NCBI RefSeq assembly: GCF_003931855.1
Contig: NZ_CP034248.1
Coordinates: 2,852,001-2,916,000 of the forward strand
Length of the DNA: 64,000 nt
Reading direction: 5' to 3'
From: Paenibacillus lentus
GTDB lineage: Bacteria; Bacillota; Bacilli; Paenibacillales; Paenibacillaceae
Below, piece by piece: positions 60,304-64,000 of the stretch. The notes under the pieces are model-generated. The model saw only the letters and a list, made by a program, of their open reading frames with translations, was not told where the DNA came from and did no database searches. Both the position numbers and the translations under genes were made by a program. Every line of letters begins with the position of its first letter. Within the stretch, counting starts at the first letter, position 1.

Positions 60304-60900
60304 GTGAATAAAAGTTATGAGGTAGAGTATTGCAACCTGGAACTCCGTTTCGAACGTCGGCACATTCAGCAATTGATCCGCGATTTGATTCAAGACGGAT
60401 ATTCGCTTTATTGGAGCGAAAACGAATCTATTTTCATTATTTCCGTTCGTACAGGACGTAAATTGACCAAGCTGCGTTTTCAGCGTCTGGCTAAAGGATA
60501 CAAGCTGGCAGGAGATTATGTGATTAAGGATGCGAAGCTGGCGGAATGGCTTGAGAAGCTGATTGGGGATCTGCGCGGTCATGCTGTCGTTAAACGGTTT
60601 AAGGATCGGCAAATTTTCGTCGAAAGCATTCTGTTTGGTGAAGTTATTCGCTTAGTGGAAATTACGGGTGTAGAGCATAAGGTCATTTTTCAAAAGGGGC
60701 CGATCTTGGATATGGAGCGGATAGTGGAACTTCTTGCATCCCAGTCGGCGGAACGTCAAATGGAAAGCTTGCAGAAAGAGCTGGATGAGGAACTGGATCA
60801 TCTTTATGACGCGATGCAGTCTGGTGACGAGCAGATGATTGAGGACTGTAAAGAGAAGCTGCGCAAGCTTCGTATTCAACTAATTCAACTGGAGTGGTAA
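60304..60900 (+). CDS. Unknown protein with C-terminal coiled coil
   Basis: A 198-residue protein, GTG start at 60304 with AGGAGGGAG upstream. The first 130 residues are mixed alpha-beta (IQQLIRDLIQDGYSLYWSENES; LAEWLEKLIGDLRG), and the last 60 form a charged coiled coil (SAERQMESLQKELDEELDHLY, EDCKEKLRKLRIQLI). I do not recognise a family. No catalytic motif is evident. A hairpin terminator follows; gnd lies next on the same strand. Confidence 0.7.
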   Translation: MNKSYEVEYCNLELRFERRHIQQLIRDLIQDGYSLYWSENESIFIISVRTGRKLTKLRFQRLAKGYKLAGDYVIKDAKLAEWLEKLIGDLRGHAVVKRFKDRQIFVESILFGEVIRLVEITGVEHKVIFQKGPILDMERIVELLASQSAERQMESLQKELDEELDHLYDAMQSGDEQMIEDCKEKLRKLRIQLIQLEW

Positions 60901-60931
60901 GTGAAACGATGCGAATCATAAAAGGGGATTG

Positions 60932-60967
60932 AAGCGGCTCTTTGAATCATGGAGGAGCCGCTTTTAA
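60932..60967 (+). terminator. Terminator before gnd
   Basis: AAGCGGCTC (60932-60940) and GAGCCGCTT (60955-60963), followed by TTA. Confidence 0.75.
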
Positions 60968-61070
60968 TATTGTGAGTAAGATGAGAGTTAGATGAAGGGG
61001 TTCACTTCTGTACTTCAAAGAGTTAAAATGATATTATTGAAAAAAATATAGATTGCAAAGGATGGAGACC

Positions 61071-62480
61071 ATGTCGAAACAACAAATTGGCGTTATCGGC
61101 CTTGCCGTTATGGGCAAGAACCTCGCCCTTAATATTGAAAGCAGAGGGTTCACCGTTTCGGTGTTTAACCGCTCCCCGGAGAAGACACACGATATGCTCG
61201 CGAACGAAGCGAAGGGCAAAAATGTGGTCGGTACATTCTCTATTGAAGAGTTCGTTAATTCCTTGGAAGTACCTCGCAAAATTCTGATTATGGTACAAGC
61301 TGGTCCAGCTACAGACGCAACGATCGAGCAGCTCCTTCCTTATTTGGATCAAGGCGACATCATTATCGATGGAGGAAACGCCTACTTCCCTGACACACAG
61401 CGTCGCAGCAAGGATCTTGAGGCTAAAGGCTTCCGCTTTATCGGTACCGGGGTATCCGGCGGCGAGGAAGGCGCGCTGAACGGTCCGTCGATCATGCCTG
61501 GCGGCCAGGAAAGTGCATATAAATTGGTAGAGCCGATTCTGACAGCAATTTCTGCCAAAGTAAATGGCGATCCATGCTGTACATATATCGGTCCAGATGG
61601 CGCAGGACACTATGTCAAAATGGTGCATAACGGCATTGAGTACGGGGATATGCAGCTTATTGGCGAAGCTTACCACTTGCTTAAGGACGTACTTGGCCTG
61701 GACGCTAAAGAATTGCACGAAATTTTCTCAGAGTGGAATAAGGGCGAGCTGGATAGCTATTTAATCGAAATTACCGCGGACATCTTCTCTCAATACGATG
61801 AAGAGACTGGTAAGCCGATGGTTGACGTCATTCTTGACGCTGCAGGACAGAAGGGGACAGGCAAATGGACAAGCCAAAGCGCTCTTGACCTTGGTGTGCC
61901 GTTGTCCATGATTACGGAATCCGTATTCTCCCGCTTCTTGTCTGCAATGAAGGATGAGCGCATCGCTGCTAGCAAAATTTTGAGCGGTCCTGCGGCCTCC
62001 TCTTTTGATGGTGACAAACAAGAGTTCATTGAAAATGTACGCAAAGCCTTGTTCGCAAGTAAGATCGTCTCTTATGCTCAAGGTTTTGCCCAAATGAGAG
62101 CGGCTTCCGATGAGTATGGCTGGGATTTGAAATATGGCAACATTGCGATGATTTTCCGTGGCGGTTGCATTATTCGCTCCCAGTTCCTGCATAACATCAA
62201 AGAAGCTTACGACCGTGATCCTGGACTGAAGAACCTGCTGCTTGACCCTTACTTTAAAAATATTGTCGAGACGTACCAGGATGCATGGCGCCAAGTGATC
62301 ACGGCTGCAGTATCCCGCGGAATCCCTGTTCCGGGCTTCTCCAGCGCATTGTCTTACTACGATAGCTACCGGACAGAGCGTCTGCCAGCCAACCTGCTTC
62401 AAGCGCAACGCGACTACTTTGGAGCGCACACCTTCAAGCGCGTCGACAAAGAGGGCGTATTCCACCATCAATGGTTCTAA
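61071..62480 (+). CDS. gnd: 6-phosphogluconate dehydrogenase (decarboxylating)
   Basis: A 469-residue enzyme of the pentose phosphate pathway that makes ribulose-5-P, CO2 and reduced cofactor. The dinucleotide fold starts [15 protein letters not shown] at residue 7, with VFNRSPEK near 33 (Arg suggests NADP use). The substrate motif [12 protein letters not shown] near 125 and the catalytic Lys-His region [18 protein letters not shown] near 180 are intact. Start ATG 61071 is supported by AAAGGA; TTG 61053 is a weaker option. The terminator expected after it seems split by an IS element. Confidence 0.95.
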   Translation: MSKQQIGVIGLAVMGKNLALNIESRGFTVSVFNRSPEKTHDMLANEAKGKNVVGTFSIEEFVNSLEVPRKILIMVQAGPATDATIEQLLPYLDQGDIIIDGGNAYFPDTQRRSKDLEAKGFRFIGTGVSGGEEGALNGPSIMPGGQESAYKLVEPILTAISAKVNGDPCCTYIGPDGAGHYVKMVHNGIEYGDMQLIGEAYHLLKDVLGLDAKELHEIFSEWNKGELDSYLIEITADIFSQYDEETGKPMVDVILDAAGQKGTGKWTSQSALDLGVPLSMITESVFSRFLSAMKDERIAASKILSGPAASSFDGDKQEFIENVRKALFASKIVSYAQGFAQMRAASDEYGWDLKYGNIAMIFRGGCIIRSQFLHNIKEAYDRDPGLKNLLLDPYFKNIVETYQDAWRQVITAAVSRGIPVPGFSSALSYYDSYRTERLPANLLQAQRDYFGAHTFKRVDKEGVFHHQWF

Positions 62481-62502
62481 TGCTAATAAACGGTTAAATA
62501 AG

Positions 62503-62516
62503 GCGTCAAAGAGTGG
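62503..62516 (+). terminator. Left arm of a gnd terminator interrupted by an IS
   Basis: GCGTCAAAG lies 24 bases after the gnd stop. Its complement CTTTGACGC, followed by TTTTTTA, appears only at 63809-63823, on the other side of the IS3 element. Together the two arms would form a typical terminator with a short loop once the IS is removed. Confidence 0.65.
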
Positions 62517-62557
62517 TCTTACCCCTGTCAAGTAGACAGTAAAAAAAGAGGATCAAT

Positions 62558-63448
62558 TTATGCGGCGATCGCTTTCCGGTACTCAACTGGAGAACGGTCG
62601 CCGAGTTTTTTTTGGAAACGCTCATGATTGTAAAATTCAATATATTCCTCAATGAGACGACGTGCTGAATGCTGATCGTTCGGACGTTTAAGGTACAGCT
62701 GTTCGGTCTTCAAATGGGAGAAAAACGACTCCATGCAGGCATTGTCGTAACAGTTGCCTCGCCTTGAGTGGCTGCCCTGGAGCCCTTGTGCGAGCAACTG
62801 AGTCTCGTAAGCCTTGTGCGTGTATTGGAAGCCTTGGTCAGAATGTAAGACTGCATCCTTGCGAGTACCGAGTTGCTTTACTGTGTCCAGCACAAGTTGC
62901 AAGTCATTGCGCTCAGAGAGTTCCCAAGCGACAATCTCATTGTTATGCAAATCCATTACAGTCGACAAATAGGTGAAATCGTGACCGATCCGTACGTAAG
63001 TAATATCCGTGACTAGCTTGGTAAATGGAGCAGATGCTTGAAAGTCCCTGTTCAAGACATTAGCAAACACGACAGAAGGCTTGCGCCCTGCATTTGGACG
63101 CTTCTTGCGGATGACTGACCGGATCCCGAGCTCACGCATAAGCCGTCTGACTTTCTTGCGGTTAACAAGCAATCCTTCCCTACGTAAAGCCGTACACATA
63201 CGGATGTAACCGAAATAGGGCCGCAAACGGTGAATGGCAAGTATATGCTCCTTCAGATCAGCATCTCGCTCCTGACGTTGTTGCTGGTTACTTAGAGCAG
63301 CTTTCCACTTGTAATACCCGGCACGAGACACTTCAGCAATCTTACACAGCATGACTATCGAGTGGTTCCCAATCATTTTTTCGATGGTCCTAAACCGGGC
63401 TTGCTTATCCAACTTCCCTCCCCATGTAGATTCGGATTGAGCTTTTTT
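62558..63448 (-). CDS. IS3-family transposase OrfB part (rve/DDE), expressed by -1 frameshift
   Basis: The catalytic half of the transposase. HTH_21-like region CKIAEVSRAGYYKWK is followed by the rve core with TDITYVRIGHDFTYL (first Asp), HSDQGFQYTH (second Asp) and YDNACMESFFSHLK (Glu), and the typical end FQKKLGDRSPVEYRKAI. It enters its frame at the A AAA AAG heptamer at 63448-63442, giving KKAQSESTWGG. The open frame alone reaches 63517, but it has no good start, so the product is probably the OrfAB fusion. Confidence 0.88.
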   Translation of the reverse strand, partial: KKAQSESTWGGKLDKQARFRTIEKMIGNHSIVMLCKIAEVSRAGYYKWKAALSNQQQRQERDADLKEHILAIHRLRPYFGYIRMCTALRREGLLVNRKKVRRLMRELGIRSVIRKKRPNAGRKPSVVFANVLNRDFQASAPFTKLVTDITYVRIGHDFTYLSTVMDLHNNEIVAWELSERNDLQLVLDTVKQLGTRKDAVLHSDQGFQYTHKAYETQLLAQGLQGSHSRRGNCYDNACMESFFSHLKTEQLYLKRPNDQHSARRLIEEYIEFYNHERFQKKLGDRSPVEYRKAIAA

Positions 63449-63711
63449 AGATATTCGACCTGCGCTTTCAGATGCTCGTTCTCTTCCTCGAGACTGCTGA
63501 AGTGTTTTTTCGCCCAACGCCCCCGATAATCCTTGAACGATTCACCATTCATATGTTTGCGTACCCAAGTTACAATCTGAGCATCGCTTTTGATCCCCAA
63601 CTTTTCCTTGATCTGAGTATAGCTCCATTGCTCTTCAATTCGTAAACGAACGGCTTCTCGCTTCGTTTCTTCGTCGTATCGATTAAACTTCTGACCCTTC
63701 TTTGGTGGCAT
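63373..63711 (-). CDS. IS3-family OrfA (HTH, leucine-zipper)
   Basis: A 112-residue protein. The HTH runs from YDEETKREAVRLRIEEQWSY to IVTWVRKHMNG (in parts), and a short leucine zipper follows (SLEEENEHLKAQVEYLKKL, about residues 72-91). At KKL the ribosome can slip by -1 on AAAAAAG into the OrfB frame. Without slipping it ends 20 residues later. OrfA alone usually regulates transposition. Confidence 0.88.
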   Translation of the reverse strand: MPPKKGQKFNRYDEETKREAVRLRIEEQWSYTQIKEKLGIKSDAQIVTWVRKHMNGESFKDYRGRWAKKHFSSLEEENEHLKAQVEYLKKLNPNLHGEGSWISKPGLGPSKK

Positions 63712-63808
63712 AGAAAAATCCCCTCCGGTCTACAGTGTTGAATTCATAATATCATGAACTCTTTTTTCACTGTCTACCGTAAGGGGATAATATCAGAGCG
63801 GTTTCGCA

Positions 63809-63823
63809 CTTTGACGCTTTTTT
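63809..63823 (+). terminator. Right arm of the split gnd terminator
   Basis: CTTTGACGC (63809-63817) and a T run lie outside the IS right end. See the partner arm at 62503. Confidence 0.65.
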
Positions 63824-63901
63824 ATGTGCCGAAATGTCGGCGCCTGTGTTATGATATGAAAAATAGTTTGCCACCAGCACAGGGATAAAGTAGGTGAAAT
63901 A

Positions 63902-64000
63902 TTGAGTGTACAAAGAAACAATATTATACTGGTAGGAATGATGGGCACCGGCAAATCGACGGTAGGGGCTGTGCTAGCCGAAATGGCGGGGTATCGCCTC
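63902..64000 (+). CDS. aroK: Shikimate kinase, 5' part only
   Basis: The window ends 33 codons in. The start is TTG 63902 with AGGTG six bases upstream, and the first residues are SVQRNNIILVGMMGTGKSTVGAVLAE (in parts: IILVGMMGTGKST is the Walker A of AroK). The enzyme phosphorylates shikimate in the chorismate pathway. An extended -10 TGTTATGAT at 63847-63855 may be its promoter. Confidence 0.8.
   Translation, partial: MSVQRNNIILVGMMGTGKSTVGAVLAEMAGYRL

Larger units (their letters stand above)
62526..63782 (-). mobile_element. IS3-family (IS150-like) insertion sequence
   Basis: About 1.26 kb with two overlapping minus-strand ORFs and imperfect ends. The left end reads TGTCAAGTAGACAGTAAAAAAAGAG and the right end, complemented, TTACGGTAGACAGTGAAAAAAGAG; they share TAGACAGT and AAAAAAGAG. 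The exact boundaries and target duplication could not be fixed by eye. Both coding parts are intact, so it may be active. Confidence 0.85.

Noticed and set aside
62526..63782. Target-site duplication of the IS3 element
   Set aside because: The CCCC/GGGG just outside the ends are complementary, not direct repeats, and no clear 3-4 base duplication could be fixed by eye.

Overview
The window reads as chromosomal DNA of a low-to-mid-GC, spore-forming Firmicute, most probably Paenibacillus or a close relative. Supporting signs are the gene order (pgeF-yggS-sepF-yggT-ylmH-divIVA-ileS, lspA-rluD, then a PyrR-controlled pyr operon), strong AGGAGG-type ribosome sites, T-box and PyrR leader attenuators, SLH and Big2 surface proteins, and families common in Bacillales (DUF1292, DUF1450, DUF1054, DUF5665, YteA, SpeA, TrhO). 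This assignment rests on recognition by eye; no database search was run.

Layout. 1-2.9 kb: the division cluster next to the dcw locus (pgeF tail, yggS, sepF, yggT, ylmH, divIVA), with one-base to few-base junctions. 2.9-6.5 kb: a T-box leader and an ileS of the long, type 2 (IleS2-like) form. 6.5-9.5 kb: DUF5665 membrane protein, YteA-like zinc-finger protein, lspA and an RluD-type pseudouridine synthase. 9.6-10.9 kb: a DapL-like aminotransferase. 10.9-20.2 kb: pyrR-pyrB-pyrC-carA-carB-pyrF-pyrE behind a promoter and PyrR attenuator; pyrP, pyrK and pyrD are absent from the operon. 20.2-29.3 kb: an SLH/GH18 protein facing a compact five-gene operon of ATPase, membrane-fusion lipoprotein, FtsX-like permease, a second ATPase with an AbrB-like tail, and a solute-binding lipoprotein.

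29.4-34.2 kb: two CAU-anticodon tRNAs, a RidA-like/HxlR divergent pair, several small membrane proteins, a deoxyribonucleotidase, tRNA-Leu and ung. 34.3-38.6 kb: a secreted Big2 protein, a decayed IS1182-type transposase end, a ComEC-like MBL lipoprotein with its DUF3006 partner, and a DinB-like protein. 38.6-45.4 kb: manA and a ROK glucokinase divergent from a LacI regulator, then sodA, DUF1450, a SufR-like regulator, trhO and a PIG-L deacetylase. 45.4-47.8 kb: doxX with two FNR/CRP-type palindromes, two tiny genes with their own terminator, a polysaccharide deacetylase and a Cse60-like small gene. 47.8-51.9 kb: a cyclic-di-GMP module (PilZ protein divergent from an MHYT-GGDEF-EAL protein) and a SARP-type response regulator.

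51.9-64 kb: an AT-rich SMI1/KNR4 gene beside an IS-end remnant, tRNA-Val, a lipoprotein, GNAT, DUF3892, an MBL hydrolase, a stalk-domain protein, a His-rich DUF1292 protein, speA, an MFS transporter, DUF1054, an unknown coiled-coil protein, gnd, an intact IS3-family element and the start of aroK. The IS3 element appears to have landed inside the gnd terminator hairpin. Overall the window is mostly core metabolism and division; the less ordinary parts are the mixed ABC operon, the doxX promoter, several small genes missed by ordinary ORF length cut-offs, and the insertion-sequence scars.
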